A DNA stretch of 64,000 nt from Enterococcus sp. DIV0212c (GCF_017377505.1 NZ_JAFREN010000007.1:17363-81362), one strand, 5' to 3'. Shown: positions 26,161 to 37,910, counted from the stretch's first letter. Program-made: numbers and translations. The notes: generated from the letters alone by a model not told the origin.

Positions 26161-27978
26161 TTACAGCTTCCCAGAAATAAAACAACAGTCATAAGCTGCA
26201 ATTTCTAATTCATCTAAAATCGTTTCGATTTTTTCATCAGTCAACGGACAACTTTTAGTAAAGCTGAAATCAGCAACATTGATTTTTTTTGCACAGTTGT
26301 TTGGGTTTAATACATATAGTGCATAGTTACTTGAATCATAGCGCAAGATTCCCAATAATTCTTCCGTATAAAAAAGAATAAACGCTCCATATTTTAATAC
26401 TTCTGTTTTCTTGCGAACCTTGATCCAATGTCTAAAGCCTTTTTCCATTGTTTGATCTTTGTTATCCCACGGAAAATACTTTCGATTTTCAGGGTCCTTT
26501 CCTCCTGTTAACCCAGCTTCATCGCCATAATACACACAAGGAATTCCAGGTAACACAGTCAGTAGAGAAAACGCACTTAACGCTTTTGTTTTATTCCCGT
26601 CCATCATTGTTAATAAACGTTCCGTATCGTGAGTTCCTAAATTATTAAGGTTGTTATAAAAAATGTCAGTAGGATAATTTTCTTCTAATGTCGTTATATT
26701 TTTAGCCGCTTTTTCAGGTGTCATTTCTCCTCTAAGCAACGCCAAAATCGTCGTGCGAAAAGGGTAATTCATCACACCATGTAAACTATCGCCAAGGATA
26801 TACTGCCGTCGTTCATCATAGGCTATTTTATTTGATGCATCTTCCCAAACTTCTCCCAGTAAAATTTTGTCAGAATACTGATTTAGATTTTGACGAATCC
26901 CTTTGATAAAAAAATCGGGTAGTTCATCAGCAACATCTAAACGCCAGCCATCAATTCCAAAACGATTCCATTTTGCCAATACACTGTCTGATTCTCCATA
27001 AATAAACGCTTGAAACAGACGATTTTTTTTGTTGATTTCCGGCAAATCATCAAATCCCCACCAAGATTCATAAGTCTTCGGATAATCAGTAAAGGTAAAC
27101 CAAGGATAATAAGGACTTTCTGGATCTCTATAGGCCCCCGTTTTTTCTCCATAACTGCCATCATAATTAAAGTACATACTATTTTTCCCCACATGATTAA
27201 ACACGCCATCTAAAATCACATGCATATCATTTTCATGTAACAAATCTACAAGTGCCCTAAATTCAGTTTCATCACCCAACATGCCATCGATTGTTAGATA
27301 ATTCGCCGTATCATAACGATGATTGCTAACCGATTCAAAAATAGGATTCAAATAAATAGCGGTCACACCCAGCTCTTTTAGATATGGAATTTTTTCGATG
27401 ATTCCTTTAAAATTTCCCCCTTGAAAATCCCAACGGACGATGCTGCCCGTCTCATCTTTGATATACATTGGCTCATCAGTATGTCTGCCATAAATAAATG
27501 AATTTTTCTTTGGATGATCGATTAGATTATGTGCATTACCATTATGAAAACGATCTGGAAATATTTGATAAAAAACCGCTTCTCGATACCATTTAGGCGC
27601 ATGATCTGCTTGAGAAAAACAAGTAATTTGATAAGGTACAACTGAATATTCGCTTTCATAAAGTTGACCTTCCCCACCAAGCTCTTTCGTTGCTCCGTAG
27701 AAAAAGGAATCCTTTTTTTGATGACCTACAAAATAATAAAAATAAAGTCCTTTTCCTTGATCAAATACGTAAGAACATTGGTAATTACCTGGTGCATCAC
27801 TTTCCATTTTTATATAATCACTTTTTTGACCACTATTTTCTTTATGAATCACAAAATAAACATCCTCGATCTCATTGCTTTGAATAAAAATTGAAAACTT
27901 CATTTGTCCGTTTTGTTCAATTGCTCCAAAAGGATCTTTATGTTGTTTTAGCCATGGATTGTAATAAATAGTTGTCAT
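26161..27978 (-). CDS. GH13 neopullulanase/cyclomaltodextrinase-type enzyme
   Basis: The 605-residue protein has an N-terminal CBM34-like beta domain (residues 1-130) and a GH13 catalytic barrel. Landmarks are YLNPIFES with RYDTANY, DGVFNHVG near residue 260, nucleophile Asp in FGIDGWRLDVADEL near residue 345, general acid Glu in LLGEVWEDA near residue 379, and the transition-state stabilising NLGTHDTERL near residue 445. There is no signal peptide, so it acts inside the cell on linear or branched alpha-glucans and maltodextrins. It is the last gene of the glycogen operon, 15 bases after glgA, and probably degrades or trims the polymer. Confidence 0.9.
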   Translation of the reverse strand: MTTIYYNPWLKQHKDPFGAIEQNGQMKFSIFIQSNEIEDVYFVIHKENSGQKSDYIKMESDAPGNYQCSYVFDQGKGLYFYYFVGHQKKDSFFYGATKELGGEGQLYESEYSVVPYQITCFSQADHAPKWYREAVFYQIFPDRFHNGNAHNLIDHPKKNSFIYGRHTDEPMYIKDETGSIVRWDFQGGNFKGIIEKIPYLKELGVTAIYLNPIFESVSNHRYDTANYLTIDGMLGDETEFRALVDLLHENDMHVILDGVFNHVGKNSMYFNYDGSYGEKTGAYRDPESPYYPWFTFTDYPKTYESWWGFDDLPEINKKNRLFQAFIYGESDSVLAKWNRFGIDGWRLDVADELPDFFIKGIRQNLNQYSDKILLGEVWEDASNKIAYDERRQYILGDSLHGVMNYPFRTTILALLRGEMTPEKAAKNITTLEENYPTDIFYNNLNNLGTHDTERLLTMMDGNKTKALSAFSLLTVLPGIPCVYYGDEAGLTGGKDPENRKYFPWDNKDQTMEKGFRHWIKVRKKTEVLKYGAFILFYTEELLGILRYDSSNYALYVLNPNNCAKKINVADFSFTKSCPLTDEKIETILDELEIAAYDCCFISGKL

Positions 27979-27993
27979 TTTTTCACCTACAAT

Positions 27994-29433
27994 TTATGAT
28001 GATTGATCCATCTCTTGATAGAGATCCAAATATACTTGGGCCGATTTTTTCCAGCTGAAATCTTTTTTCATAGCCATTTGGATCAGCTGCTGCCAAGTTT
28101 GTTGATCGTCCCGATACAGATCCGTCGCAACAAGTACACTGTACATCAAATAATAAGAACTAAATTCAGAAAAACCAAAGCCTGTTCCACTTTTGGTAAT
28201 CGGATCAAATGGAATTACCGTATCTTTTAATCCACCTACTTCATGAACGATTGGTAAGGTTCCATAACGCATCGCAATCATCTGAGATAAGCCACAAGGT
28301 TCTGTGGCTGAGGGCATCAAGAATAAATCTGAGCCTGCATAAATCAACTGTGCCAAAGAAACATCGAAGGTAATGTTCGCACTAAGCTTGTCTGGATAAC
28401 GACTGGAAAAATAACGGAAAGAATTTTCGATCCCTGTATCTCCTGTTCCTAATAAAACAACTTGTACATCTTTTTCCAGCACATTCACTAATTCATCCAA
28501 GATTAAATGAAATCCTTTTTGGAAGGTCAAACGACTGACTATTCCGATCAGCGGTATATCCTTTCGCAGAGGCAAATTCATTTTTTTCTGTAACACTTGC
28601 TTGTTTTGCTCTTTGCCTGACCGATCTTCTAGTGAATAGTTGCATGGAATTAACTTATCTGTTTCTGGATCATTCATTTCATAATCGATTCCATTCAAAA
28701 TCCCACTTAATTTTCCTTGTTCTAAACGTAAAATCCCATCTAAACCAAAGCCAAATTCAGGCGTTTTGATCTCCTCAGCATAAGTGGGACTGACTGTATT
28801 CACACGATCTGCATACATAATTCCGGCTTTTAAATAATTGATACCATCCCCAAAACGAGCAGCCCCGTCATAAAATCGATCGATCCCCATTCCAAACAAA
28901 TCAGGCAGCAAATCTTTACTGTAAGCACCTTGAAACTCAATATTGTGAATCGTTAAAATCGATTTGATTGCGTGATAAGCGTCGATTTCTTGGTATTTTT
29001 CCTTTAATAAAAAAGGGATCATCGCTGTATGAAAATCATTGACATGAACCACATCAGGAATAAAATTGATTTTTTCCAACATTTCAATGATAGCTAAAGA
29101 AAAGAAGGCAAAACGTTCCCCATCATCGTAATAACCGTAAAGATTTTCACGGTCAAAATAATACAAATTATCAATGAAATAATAGGTAACACCATTTAAT
29201 TGTAGTCGTTTAATCCCGCAGTATTGATGCCGCCAGCCAACATCTACATAAAAATCAATGACGTCTTCACATTGATTTTTATATAGATCAGGCATTTTCG
29301 TAAAATAGGGTAAAACAACTGAAATCTCCACACCTTTTTTGGCTAACTCTTTAGGCAAAGCACCAGCTACATCACCCAAACCTCCTGTTTTAAAAAAAGG
29401 TGCACATTCTGCTGATGCAAATAATACTCTCAT
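27994..29433 (-). CDS. glgA: Glycogen synthase GlgA
   Basis: The 479-residue GT5 glycogen synthase transfers glucose from ADP-glucose to the growing alpha-1,4-glucan. The N-terminal ADP-glucose motif KTGGLGDVAGALP lies at residues 16-28. The C-terminal half has the GIVSRLTFQKGFHL region near residue 296 and the TEPCGLSQMIAMRYG acceptor region near residue 374. Length and motifs match the family. The start overlaps the glgD stop codon by four bases, so translation is coupled. It probably receives ADP-glucose made by GlgC/GlgD. Confidence 0.96.
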   Translation of the reverse strand: MRVLFASAECAPFFKTGGLGDVAGALPKELAKKGVEISVVLPYFTKMPDLYKNQCEDVIDFYVDVGWRHQYCGIKRLQLNGVTYYFIDNLYYFDRENLYGYYDDGERFAFFSLAIIEMLEKINFIPDVVHVNDFHTAMIPFLLKEKYQEIDAYHAIKSILTIHNIEFQGAYSKDLLPDLFGMGIDRFYDGAARFGDGINYLKAGIMYADRVNTVSPTYAEEIKTPEFGFGLDGILRLEQGKLSGILNGIDYEMNDPETDKLIPCNYSLEDRSGKEQNKQVLQKKMNLPLRKDIPLIGIVSRLTFQKGFHLILDELVNVLEKDVQVVLLGTGDTGIENSFRYFSSRYPDKLSANITFDVSLAQLIYAGSDLFLMPSATEPCGLSQMIAMRYGTLPIVHEVGGLKDTVIPFDPITKSGTGFGFSEFSSYYLMYSVLVATDLYRDDQQTWQQLIQMAMKKDFSWKKSAQVYLDLYQEMDQSS

Positions 29434-30581
29434 GACTCTTCTCCATAAATATCAGTGGAAACAACTTGGTTCTTTTTGATCACAATTGGTTTTTCAGCAG
29501 TGCCGGAGATTTTGACTCCTGCTTCAACCGTTACATTTTTATCTAGTATGGCGTATTCGATTATTGCATCTTCAGCAATTTTCGCATTAGCCATCACGAT
29601 CGAATGTTTGATTTTTGCGCCATTTTTTACTGTTGTTCGTCTAGAGATCAAACTATTTTCCAAACTTCCTTCGATAATACAGCCTGTTGCGCATTGACTA
29701 TTTTTTACATGTGAAGATTCGGAATAATAAGTGGGTACTTCATTTTTAAGTTTGGTATAAATTTTTTGTTTTGAATACATTAATGAATTGAATTTATTAG
29801 AATCCAACATATCCATATTCGCACGATAATAAGAACTAACATCGTGAATATTACTTAAATATCCTGTGTATTCATAAGCCGTCGTTGGTTCTTCCGCTAT
29901 TTTATTTTGAAGAAATGTATGCATACTTGGTGAGCTATCATTTTTTTGACCGTTTTTCAATTGATCGATCAACCATTCGGTTTGAATAATATAAATATTC
30001 ATACACAGGTTTAAGCGTTCAGCTTTTTCTGCTGCACCTTTAAACCCATGAATTCCCGTAGCATTGCCGTCTTCATTGACTTGAATAATACCTTCATCTA
30101 ATGATATTTTTTCACGTTCCATTCTTTTATATACAACTGTCATTTGATTTTTTTGGTTTCGATGACTTCTTAAGACTGCACGTAAATCAATATTGCATAA
30201 CATATTGCTGCCCATAAAAACAGTAAACTCTGATTCTGATTTCTCAAGATAATCGATAACTGAATCAAAATAAGGAAGTCCTTGTGCTTTTTCTTTTAAG
30301 AATTCCTGATAAAAGTAAACGAAATATCGATTTTGCAATGAATCTAAATTCCATTCTTTTCCTCCACCTATATGATCAAAGACTGAACGAGTTTCTCCTT
30401 CGTTGAATACCATGAAAATCGAATTGATATTTGCATTGGCGATACTAGAAAGTGGAAAGTCGATCAATCGATATTTACAATCAAAAGGCAATGTATCTAA
30501 GGGACGGTTTTCAGTTAATGGTAATAATTTTTGGAACCTTGATTCATTTCCTAAAATGGCACACATTTTTTTAGTCTTCAT
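29430..30581 (-). CDS. glgD: Glucose-1-phosphate adenylyltransferase subunit GlgD
   Basis: The 383-residue protein is homologous to GlgC but lacks the GGxGTRL signature at its N-terminus, reading [13 protein letters not shown] instead. This is the mark of the regulatory GlgD subunit, which forms a heterotetramer with GlgC in Firmicutes. The C-terminal left-handed beta-helix is visible as imperfect hexapeptide repeats ([32 protein letters not shown]). I use the ATG at 30581, preceded by AGGGG; it overlaps the glgC stop codon by 11 bases. The residue pattern is intact. Confidence 0.93.
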   Translation of the reverse strand: MKTKKMCAILGNESRFQKLLPLTENRPLDTLPFDCKYRLIDFPLSSIANANINSIFMVFNEGETRSVFDHIGGGKEWNLDSLQNRYFVYFYQEFLKEKAQGLPYFDSVIDYLEKSESEFTVFMGSNMLCNIDLRAVLRSHRNQKNQMTVVYKRMEREKISLDEGIIQVNEDGNATGIHGFKGAAEKAERLNLCMNIYIIQTEWLIDQLKNGQKNDSSPSMHTFLQNKIAEEPTTAYEYTGYLSNIHDVSSYYRANMDMLDSNKFNSLMYSKQKIYTKLKNEVPTYYSESSHVKNSQCATGCIIEGSLENSLISRRTTVKNGAKIKHSIVMANAKIAEDAIIEYAILDKNVTVEAGVKISGTAEKPIVIKKNQVVSTDIYGEES

Positions 30582-31713
30582 CACTTTGCACCCCTATTAC
30601 TTCAGAATAACCGATCACTTCAATGTCATTTTCGTTATAAACCACTGCGTTATCACCGATGATCGCATTTTCGCCAATGATTGCATTTTTAATACGTACG
30701 TTTTTGCCAATCGTTGCACCAGGCATGATTACGCTACTTTCAATTGTTGAGCCACTTTTTACTTGAACATCTGTTGAAAGAATACTATCTTTGACTGTCC
30801 CCGCTACATAGCAACCGTCAACAATCAGTGAATTACTGACGGAAGCTGTGTCCGTAATAAAATGAGGCGGTGAAATTGTATTTTTTGAAAACATCCGCCA
30901 GCTTTTATCCCTCATGTTCAACTCATTTTCCAAGCGGATAAATTCCATATTAGCTTCCCACAAAGAATCGATTGTTCCAACGTCTTTCCAGTATCCGTCA
31001 AAACGGTAAGCATATACATTTTCACCAGCTTCCAAATAAGAAGGAATCACATGTTTCCCGAAATCAAGCATTTGACCGTCTTTAGAATAACTATTTAATA
31101 AAACATTACGTAAGCGGCCCCAGTTAAAAATGTAAATCCCCATAGACGCTAAATTACTTTTAGGTTCAGCTGGTTTTTCATCAAACTCAATGATTCGATC
31201 ATTTTCATCCGTATTCATGATACCAAATCGTGAAGCTTCTTTAATCGGTACTTCGATAACTGCCACACTCAATGAAGCATTATTGGCAATATGTTCTTCT
31301 AACATTGCTTCGTAATTCATTTTATAAATGTGATCTCCAGATAAAATCAATACATATTGTGGGTCCATTTGATCGATATAAGAAATATTTTGATAAATGG
31401 CATGTGCGGTTCCTTCAAACCATTTTTCACCATCAGAACTGGAATAAGGTTGTAAAATGGTTACGCCAGAATCAATACCATCTAACCCCCAACTTGCGCC
31501 ATTTCCAATATGGTTATTCAACGCAAGCGGTTGGTATTGAGTAACAATCCCAACATTTTTAATTCCCGAGTTGATACAATTACTTAACGTAAAATCAATA
31601 ATTCGATATCTGCCTCCAAAAGGTACAGCAGGTTTCGCGATATTTTTTGTTAATTTTCCTAATCTAGTACCTTGTCCTCCGGCTAAAATCATTGCTAGCA
31701 TTTCTGTTCTCAT
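30571..31713 (-). CDS. glgC: Glucose-1-phosphate adenylyltransferase catalytic subunit GlgC
   Basis: The enzyme makes ADP-glucose from glucose-1-phosphate and ATP, the committed step of bacterial glycogen synthesis. Visible are the nucleotide site [12 protein letters not shown] near residues 10-21, [15 protein letters not shown] near residue 27, [11 protein letters not shown] near residue 121, and a C-terminal left-handed beta helix (residues 290-375). I choose the ATG at 31713 because [13 protein letters not shown] matches the family start. The best ribosome site (AAAGGAGG, 31739-31746) is 25 bases away, separated by a GGGTG/CACCC hairpin. A GTG at 31734 is four bases from that site and is an alternative start, adding seven residues. 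Confidence 0.93.
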   Translation of the reverse strand: MRTEMLAMILAGGQGTRLGKLTKNIAKPAVPFGGRYRIIDFTLSNCINSGIKNVGIVTQYQPLALNNHIGNGASWGLDGIDSGVTILQPYSSSDGEKWFEGTAHAIYQNISYIDQMDPQYVLILSGDHIYKMNYEAMLEEHIANNASLSVAVIEVPIKEASRFGIMNTDENDRIIEFDEKPAEPKSNLASMGIYIFNWGRLRNVLLNSYSKDGQMLDFGKHVIPSYLEAGENVYAYRFDGYWKDVGTIDSLWEANMEFIRLENELNMRDKSWRMFSKNTISPPHFITDTASVSNSLIVDGCYVAGTVKDSILSTDVQVKSGSTIESSVIMPGATIGKNVRIKNAIIGENAIIGDNAVVYNENDIEVIGYSEVIGVQSDED

Positions 31714-31816
31714 CTGCAACGGGTGAAATTCCACCCTGCCTCCTTTCAAAAACATCCATTATTTTAAAATCATATTTTTAGACTTCGTTTGGAAAACGGT
31801 TCATTGTTTTATCGCT

Positions 31817-33700
31817 TTACGTACTGATTTGTTTTGGTTTCAAAATAATTGCCCCCAAAGAAGGAACAATCGTTTTGATCTGATAATCAAATTGTTTAAA
31901 AGGCTCCTTAATTGTTTCACTTGTTTGGTTGTGAGCGGTCCAAGTACCGCCATATTCTTTCATCTCCGTATTTAGGACTTCTTCATACGTTCCAGAAAAA
32001 GGTACTCCAACCACGAAGTCCTGCCTTTCTACTGGAGAATAGTTTAAGATGACAATTAAAAAATCTTTTTTTGTTTCTCCTTTGCGGATAAAACTCAAGA
32101 CAGTTTCTTCGTTATTATCTGCGTCAATGATCTCAATTGTTTCTGGACGATGATCCAAAATCCACAAAGCTTTTTCATTTTTATAAAACGTATTAAGTGT
32201 CTTTGTAAAATGCTGCATGCTGTGGTTCATCTCATCATCAAGGTCGATCCATTCCAAACGTTCATCAGACTTCCACTCTAAAAACTGCCCCCATTCACTG
32301 CCCATAAATAACAACTTCTTTCCAGGGTGAGTCATCAAATAAACGTAAAGATTACGAAGTTGTGCGAATTGTTTATGGCGATCGCCCCACATTTTATGCA
32401 TCAGACTTCTTTTCCCGTGGACTACCTCATCGTGGGATAATGGTAAAATGTAATTTTCATTCATCATATACATAAAAGAAAAGGTCAGCAGGCGGAAATT
32501 ATATTTCCGAAACGCAGCATCCATTTCATAAAAACGCAACGTATCGTTCATCCAGCCTAAATTCCATTTATAATCAAAACCTAAAGCCCCACTTTCGACA
32601 GTTCCAGTTATTTTAGTCTCCGAGGAACTCTCTTCTGCAATCATGATCACATTGGGATGATTCAATTTAACAACAGCATTTAGCTTCTGCAAAAAGTAAA
32701 ACCCATCCCAATTACGGTTGTCGCCTTCTTGATCAACAATTACAGGCCCTTCATCATAATCAAGATAAAGCATATTAGAAACAGCATCCACACGTATGCC
32801 GTCAATATGAAACATTTCGATCCAATACAACGCACTGGAAATCAAAAAGCTCTGTACTTGAGGTTTGCTTAAATCAAAATTAAGCGACCCCCAACGAACA
32901 TTTTTTGCTCGAATCGGATCGTTATACTCAAACTGAGGTGTTCCGTCATAATGAGCCAACGCATCATCATTAATGCAAAAATGTCCTGGTACCCAATCAA
33001 TCAACACACCAATATTATTTAAATGACACTCTTCTACAAAATCCTGAAACTCCTCCGGTCGGCCATAATAAGAACTCAGAGCAAAATACCCAATCAATTG
33101 ATACCCCCAAGATGTTCCTAACGGATGTTCCATCAAAGGCATAAATTCAATATGAGAAAAGCCCATTTCTTTAACATAGGGAATCAATGTCTCTTTTAAT
33201 GTTTTAAACGTATACGGTGTCCCGTCCTCTTCAGTTTGCCAGGAACTTGCATGGACTTCATAAATGTTTAATGGTCGTTTAAAATGATTGGTCTGTTTAC
33301 TACGGTTTTGCCAAAGTCCGTCATGCCAGTTTTTTTGAGGAATTGTGTGAATCACGGCTGCATTGTCAGGACGTTTTTCAAAAACAACTGCAAAAGGATC
33401 GGTCTTGTAAACTTCTCTGCCATCTACTTGTTTCACCAAGTATTTATAAAGATCGTCTTCTTTTGGACTGGTCGTAAAAATTTCCCATACACCAAATTCT
33501 TCCGCTTTTTTCATAGGTAAAGACTGATCCCAATGATTAAAATCACCCACTAACCAAATTGCCTGCGCATTTGGTGCCCATACTCGAAAAAAGAATCCTT
33601 CTTGCTTCTCACGAATCGCTTGATGAGAACCAAAGTACTGTTGACTATAGAAATTTTCACCTGTTTCAAAACGTTCTATCGAGCTTTTTTCATTAGGCAT
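31817..33700 (-). CDS. glgB: 1,4-alpha-glucan branching enzyme GlgB
   Basis: The protein has about 627 residues. An N-terminal CBM48 beta domain ([24 protein letters not shown]) precedes the GH13 barrel. The catalytic Asp lies in [15 protein letters not shown] near residue 305, the Glu in MIAEESS near residue 358, and the stabilising Asp in [14 protein letters not shown] near residue 429. It makes alpha-1,6 branch points in glycogen. I choose ATG 33700 with GTGAGG eight bases upstream; the frame is open to 33793, but the extra 31 residues look unlike the family. It is the first gene of the glgB-C-D-A-amylase operon. Confidence 0.94.
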   Translation of the reverse strand: MPNEKSSIERFETGENFYSQQYFGSHQAIREKQEGFFFRVWAPNAQAIWLVGDFNHWDQSLPMKKAEEFGVWEIFTTSPKEDDLYKYLVKQVDGREVYKTDPFAVVFEKRPDNAAVIHTIPQKNWHDGLWQNRSKQTNHFKRPLNIYEVHASSWQTEEDGTPYTFKTLKETLIPYVKEMGFSHIEFMPLMEHPLGTSWGYQLIGYFALSSYYGRPEEFQDFVEECHLNNIGVLIDWVPGHFCINDDALAHYDGTPQFEYNDPIRAKNVRWGSLNFDLSKPQVQSFLISSALYWIEMFHIDGIRVDAVSNMLYLDYDEGPVIVDQEGDNRNWDGFYFLQKLNAVVKLNHPNVIMIAEESSSETKITGTVESGALGFDYKWNLGWMNDTLRFYEMDAAFRKYNFRLLTFSFMYMMNENYILPLSHDEVVHGKRSLMHKMWGDRHKQFAQLRNLYVYLMTHPGKKLLFMGSEWGQFLEWKSDERLEWIDLDDEMNHSMQHFTKTLNTFYKNEKALWILDHRPETIEIIDADNNEETVLSFIRKGETKKDFLIVILNYSPVERQDFVVGVPFSGTYEEVLNTEMKEYGGTWTAHNQTSETIKEPFKQFDYQIKTIVPSLGAIILKPKQIST

Positions 33701-34173
33701 TTGTTTAGCCTCACTCTCTTTCATTAACGTATTTAAACTTCTTTGTTTATTTATCACAATTAAAAATAACGAGAATCTTTTCAAGGTAGACAAAAAAGTT
33801 ACAGAAAATATTCTTTTCTTTCTGAATTTTTCAAAAGAAAACGCAATAAAATTTCTGAAACTATAACTGATTTTAAGAATCTACAGGTAAAAATGTTCAC
33901 AGATAAGCCAACTTATGTAGTATTTTATTCAGCCACTGTGACAGTTATCCATGCTTCTAACTGATTATGATTAGACTAGGCTGAGTAAGCTTATCTTAAA
34001 TCTAACAACAAAATGAAAAAAAAGAAAGAAATATACCTTTCAAATTTATTGCTATTCAATTCAGGTTTGCTCTGTTATTCGTTCATCTATCTCACTTAAA
34101 CTTTTACTTTTAACCAATCTGATGATATATTTAATTCAAAAAGAAAAATATTATTTTAAAGGAGCATTTCAAC
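33701..34173. other. Divergent promoter region between glgB and the SDR gene
   Basis: This 470-base AT-rich gap must hold the promoters of the leftward glycogen operon and the rightward SDR gene. I see no coding ORF. A GAAAACGCAAT sequence near 33837 vaguely resembles a CcpA site, but with several mismatches, so no operator is called. Confidence 0.4.
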
Positions 34174-34920
34174 GTGAATATTTCATTTGAAGGAAAAGTA
34201 GTTATTGTAACTGGTTCAACCTCAGGTATTGGTGCGGCAACAGCAGAAGCTTTTGCTCAAGCAGGAGCACAGGTCATCATTTGTGGGCGAAGAATTGACA
34301 AAGGTGAAGCCATCGTCGCTAAAATCGTGGAAAATGGTGGTAAGGCTTCATTTATTCAAACTGATGTAGGTAATGATTCTAGCATGGAGAACTTAGTGGA
34401 AAATGTCATCAAGGACTATGGGAAAATCGATGTCCTCATCAATAATGCAGGCGTTTATAAGTCTTTTGCTTTTGAAAATATCGACATGGAAAAAGAATAT
34501 GAAGAAGTCTTCAATGTTAATGTTAGAAGCTACATCTATTTATCTAAACTGGTTTTACATTACATGCTGGAACGAAAAGAGGGCAATATCATAAATATTG
34601 CATCAGTCGGTGGATTAAATGGCGGACCTGGAATTGCAACTTATTGTGCATCAAAAGGAGCTATTTTACAATTGACTCGTTCGATGGCTAAAGAATTTGG
34701 GGGACGTGGCATTCGCGTAAACAGTGTATTACCTGGTTTGATCCATACTGAGATGATGCCAGAAGACGGACCAATGGATCGAGTTATAGATACCATGATT
34801 CCATTAAAACGAGCTGGTGAAAGTCAAGAAATTGCTCAACCGATTCTATTTTTGTGTAGCCCATACGCTTCATTTATCAATGGAGCCTCTATTGTGATCG
34901 ATGGCGGACAAAGTGCCTAA
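34174..34920 (+). CDS. SDR-family NAD(P)-dependent oxidoreductase
   Basis: The 248-residue classical short-chain dehydrogenase has cofactor motif TGSTSGIGAATAEAFA near residue 12, an Arg pair in CGRRIDKG suggesting NADP preference, the NNAG motif near residue 90, and the catalytic set Ser (IASVGG) and Tyr-Lys (YCASKGA) near residues 142 and 155. The end carries the usual GASIVIDGGQSA. The substrate cannot be predicted. AAAGGAGC precedes the ATG. It is transcribed alone and ends at a strong terminator shared with alaS. Confidence 0.93.
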   Translation: MNISFEGKVVIVTGSTSGIGAATAEAFAQAGAQVIICGRRIDKGEAIVAKIVENGGKASFIQTDVGNDSSMENLVENVIKDYGKIDVLINNAGVYKSFAFENIDMEKEYEEVFNVNVRSYIYLSKLVLHYMLERKEGNIINIASVGGLNGGPGIATYCASKGAILQLTRSMAKEFGGRGIRVNSVLPGLIHTEMMPEDGPMDRVIDTMIPLKRAGESQEIAQPILFLCSPYASFINGASIVIDGGQSA

Positions 34921-34927
34921 AATTACT

Positions 34928-34967
34928 AAAAGGGAGAACAAAGCCGTCGCAGCTTTGTTCCCCCTTT
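34928..34967. terminator. Bidirectional terminator between SDR gene and alaS
   Basis: Arms aaagggagaacaaagc and gctttgttcccccttt pair over 15 of 16 bases with a seven-base loop, followed by TTATTTTT on the plus strand and TTAGTAATT on the minus strand. The two genes converge here. Confidence 0.88.
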
Positions 34968-34985
34968 TATTTTTGGTAATCTTAA

Positions 34986-37625
34986 TTATTTAGCTAACCA
35001 GTTTGCTACTTCAGTTAAAGCATCACTGATTCCAGCCGGATTTTTACCGCCAGCTTGTGCCATATCTGGACGGCCACCGCCACCACCGCCGACTTTTGGT
35101 GCAATAGTTTTGATTAAATCGCCAGCTTTTAGGCCTTTTTCATTTGCTGCTTTAGACATAGCTGCTAACAAGCTGACTTTTTCCTCTTGCGCTGTTGCTA
35201 AAACTAAAACATCTGTTAATTCTTTTTGTTTCCATTGATCTGCTAATTGACGTAATTGATTCATATCTTTTACATTTACTTGTGCCGCAATGTATGTTGT
35301 GCCATTGATTTCTTTAACATCTTTGAAAATGTCGCCTGCTTGTTGATTTGCTAATTTTCCAGCAAGTTGTTCATTTTCTTTTTGTAAATCGCGTAGTTGT
35401 TGTTGTAATTGTTCAGTTTTTGACACAACTTCTTTCAATTGAGGTGATTTAACAATTCCTGCAATTGCTTTTAATTGTTTTTCTTCTTCGTTCATTAACT
35501 CGTAGGCTTCTTTGCTCGTTACAGCTTCGATCCGACGAACGCCTGCCCCGATTCCTGATTCAGAAACAATTTTGAAAATACCGATATCTTCTGTATTTGT
35601 TACGTGTGTTCCACCACAAAGTTCGATTGAATAGCCACCGATATTGACAACACGGACCTCTTTACCGTATTTTTCTCCAAATAAAGCCATTGCGCCCATG
35701 TTTTTCGCTGTATCAATATCTGTTTCAACAGTTTCAACTGGAATTGCTTCCCAGATTTTTTCATTAACGATCGCTTCCATTTGAACTAATTCTTCTGCTG
35801 TAACTTGACCAAAATGAGTGAAGTCAAAACGTAAATGTCCTGGAGCGACTAATGAACCGGCTTGATTGGCATGATCACCTAAAATATCTTTCAATGCACG
35901 GTGTAATAAGTGAGTTGCTGTATGGTTTTTCAAGATACGGTTACGCATTTTTTCGTCTACATGTAATTCGTATGTTGCACCTTCAACTAATTTCCCAGTG
36001 ACTTGAACCGTGTGTAAAAATTGACCATTTGGTGCTTTTAAGACATTTTCTACATGAGCAACGATTGTTCCATTTTGATCTTTGATGGTTCCGTGATCAG
36101 CTACTTGTCCACCCATTTCAGCGTAGAAAGGTGTTTCAGAGAAGATCAATTGTGCTGTACCTTCTGAAAGTTCACTAAGAATTTCTTCGTCTTTTAAAAT
36201 GATCAAAAGCTTGCTTGTAGCTTCTAAATTCGTATAGCCGACAAATTTACTTTCAACTTTAATGTCAGTCAAAACAGCTGATTGAACACCCATTGATGTT
36301 GCTTTACTACGAGCAGAACGAGCACGTTCTCTTTGGGCTTCCATTTCTTTTTCAAAACCAGCATGATCAACTTTTAAGCCAGAATCTTCGGCAACTTCTT
36401 CTGTTAATTCAACAGGGAAACCATACGTATCATACAATTTAAAGATATCTTTTCCGTTCAAGGTATCTTCATTGGCTGCTTTTACTTTTGTGATCAATTC
36501 ATTTAAAATATCTAAACCTTCATTGATTGTTTCATGGAAACGTTCTTCCTCTGTACGAACAACTTTTTCGATAAATTCTTTTTGTTGTAGAACTTCTGGA
36601 TAATAACTAACCATTACTTCACCAACAACTGGAACTAATTTGTATAAGAAAGCTTCATTGATTCCTAATTTTTTTCCATGCATAACCGCACGACGTAACA
36701 AACGACGTAACACATAGCCACGACCTTCATTTGAAGGTAACGCGCCATCTCCGATTGCAAAAGATAAGGCACGAATATGGTCCGCAATCACTTTAAAGGA
36801 AATATCTGTTTGTGGTGATTGACCATATTTTACTTGTCCGCTTAATTTTTCTACTGCATGAATGATTGGCATAAATAAATCTGTTTCAAAGTTAGTTGGT
36901 GCATTTTGAACGATAGAAACCATCCGTTCTAAGCCCATGCCCGTATCAATGTTTTTATGTGGTAATGGTTCATACGAATCGTCAGCTTGATGATTAAACT
37001 CAGAAAATACAAGGTTCCAAATTTCTAAATAACGTTCATTTTCGCCACCAGGATAGTTTTCTGGATCATCTTCTGCGACATCGTTGAAAGACTCACCACG
37101 ATCATAGAAAATTTCTGAATCTGGACCACAAGGACCTGCACCGATATCCCAGAAGTTGTCTTCGATATCAATGATATGATCCATCGTTAAACCAACTTCT
37201 TCATGCCAAATACGTTTTGCTTCGGTATCTTTTGGATAAACAGTTACATATAATTTTTCAGGATCAAAAGCCATCCATTCTGGAGAGGTTAAAAATTCCC
37301 ACGCCCAGTGAATTGCTTCATTTTTAAAATAATCACCGATCGAAAAGTTTCCTAACATTTCAAACATAGTATGGTGACGTGCTGTTTTCCCAACATTTTC
37401 GATATCATTCGTACGAATCGATTTTTGAGCATTAGTAATTCTTGGATTTTCAGGAACAACTGATCCATCAAAATATTTCTTTAATGTCGCCACACCTGAG
37501 TTGATCCATAACAAAGTTGGATCGTTTACTGGAACTAATGATGCACTTGGTTCTACTGAGTGTCCTTTTGATTTAAAGAAGTCTAAATACATTTGACGAA
37601 CTTGACTGCTTGATAATTCTTTCAT
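34986..37625 (-). CDS. alaS: Alanyl-tRNA synthetase
   Basis: The 879-residue class II synthetase has standard AlaRS length. The N-terminal catalytic core contains motif 1 ([20 protein letters not shown]), [18 protein letters not shown] near residue 86, and the class II region GMGLERM. The editing domain carries the HxxxH pair in [12 protein letters not shown] near residue 565 and the C-GGTH cluster in LCGGTHV near residue 667. The C-terminal C-Ala domain has [15 protein letters not shown] near residue 845. It charges tRNA-Ala and hydrolyses mischarged Ser or Gly. Expression is controlled by the T-box leader upstream. Confidence 0.98.
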   Translation of the reverse strand: MKELSSSQVRQMYLDFFKSKGHSVEPSASLVPVNDPTLLWINSGVATLKKYFDGSVVPENPRITNAQKSIRTNDIENVGKTARHHTMFEMLGNFSIGDYFKNEAIHWAWEFLTSPEWMAFDPEKLYVTVYPKDTEAKRIWHEEVGLTMDHIIDIEDNFWDIGAGPCGPDSEIFYDRGESFNDVAEDDPENYPGGENERYLEIWNLVFSEFNHQADDSYEPLPHKNIDTGMGLERMVSIVQNAPTNFETDLFMPIIHAVEKLSGQVKYGQSPQTDISFKVIADHIRALSFAIGDGALPSNEGRGYVLRRLLRRAVMHGKKLGINEAFLYKLVPVVGEVMVSYYPEVLQQKEFIEKVVRTEEERFHETINEGLDILNELITKVKAANEDTLNGKDIFKLYDTYGFPVELTEEVAEDSGLKVDHAGFEKEMEAQRERARSARSKATSMGVQSAVLTDIKVESKFVGYTNLEATSKLLIILKDEEILSELSEGTAQLIFSETPFYAEMGGQVADHGTIKDQNGTIVAHVENVLKAPNGQFLHTVQVTGKLVEGATYELHVDEKMRNRILKNHTATHLLHRALKDILGDHANQAGSLVAPGHLRFDFTHFGQVTAEELVQMEAIVNEKIWEAIPVETVETDIDTAKNMGAMALFGEKYGKEVRVVNIGGYSIELCGGTHVTNTEDIGIFKIVSESGIGAGVRRIEAVTSKEAYELMNEEEKQLKAIAGIVKSPQLKEVVSKTEQLQQQLRDLQKENEQLAGKLANQQAGDIFKDVKEINGTTYIAAQVNVKDMNQLRQLADQWKQKELTDVLVLATAQEEKVSLLAAMSKAANEKGLKAGDLIKTIAPKVGGGGGGRPDMAQAGGKNPAGISDALTEVANWLAK

Positions 37626-37631
37626 TGTTTT

Positions 37632-37905
37632 ATTCCTACTTTCTTAAAATAAATGAATTGATTTTGTGCAACAAAAAAAGCGGCATCCACTGCAATACAA
37701 GGACGAAAAATCGCGGTACCACCTTGTTTGCAATGAAGTCGCTTGAAACATTCATTACCTCTTAAACTCGCTAACGCTGAGTGGCGTTGGTATTTCTACC
37801 AAAATTTATTTAAAGGGAGCAATCACGTTTTTGCGCTATTCTTCTCTCAGCAATGAAGAATTTTCTGTGAACACTAAAAAAACGAATCATATCCTTTAAT
37901 CTCCT
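37632..37905 (-). promoter_or_regulatory. T-box riboswitch leader of alaS
   Basis: The minus-strand sequence 37725-37712 reads AAGGTGGTACCGCG, the T-box core that pairs with the uncharged tRNA acceptor end. It is followed by a terminator: TTGCAAACAAGG pairs with CCTTGTATTGCA, then GCCGC and seven T residues (37679-37673). The leader begins near 37905, below a strong promoter, and the alaS start is 40 bases beyond the T-run. The gene identity predicts an alanine specifier codon; I did not assign it. Confidence 0.95.
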
Positions 37906-37910
37906 TACAA

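Noticed and set aside
33837..33850. Possible CcpA (cre) site before the glycogen operon
   Set aside because: At least three mismatches at conserved positions of the cre consensus.
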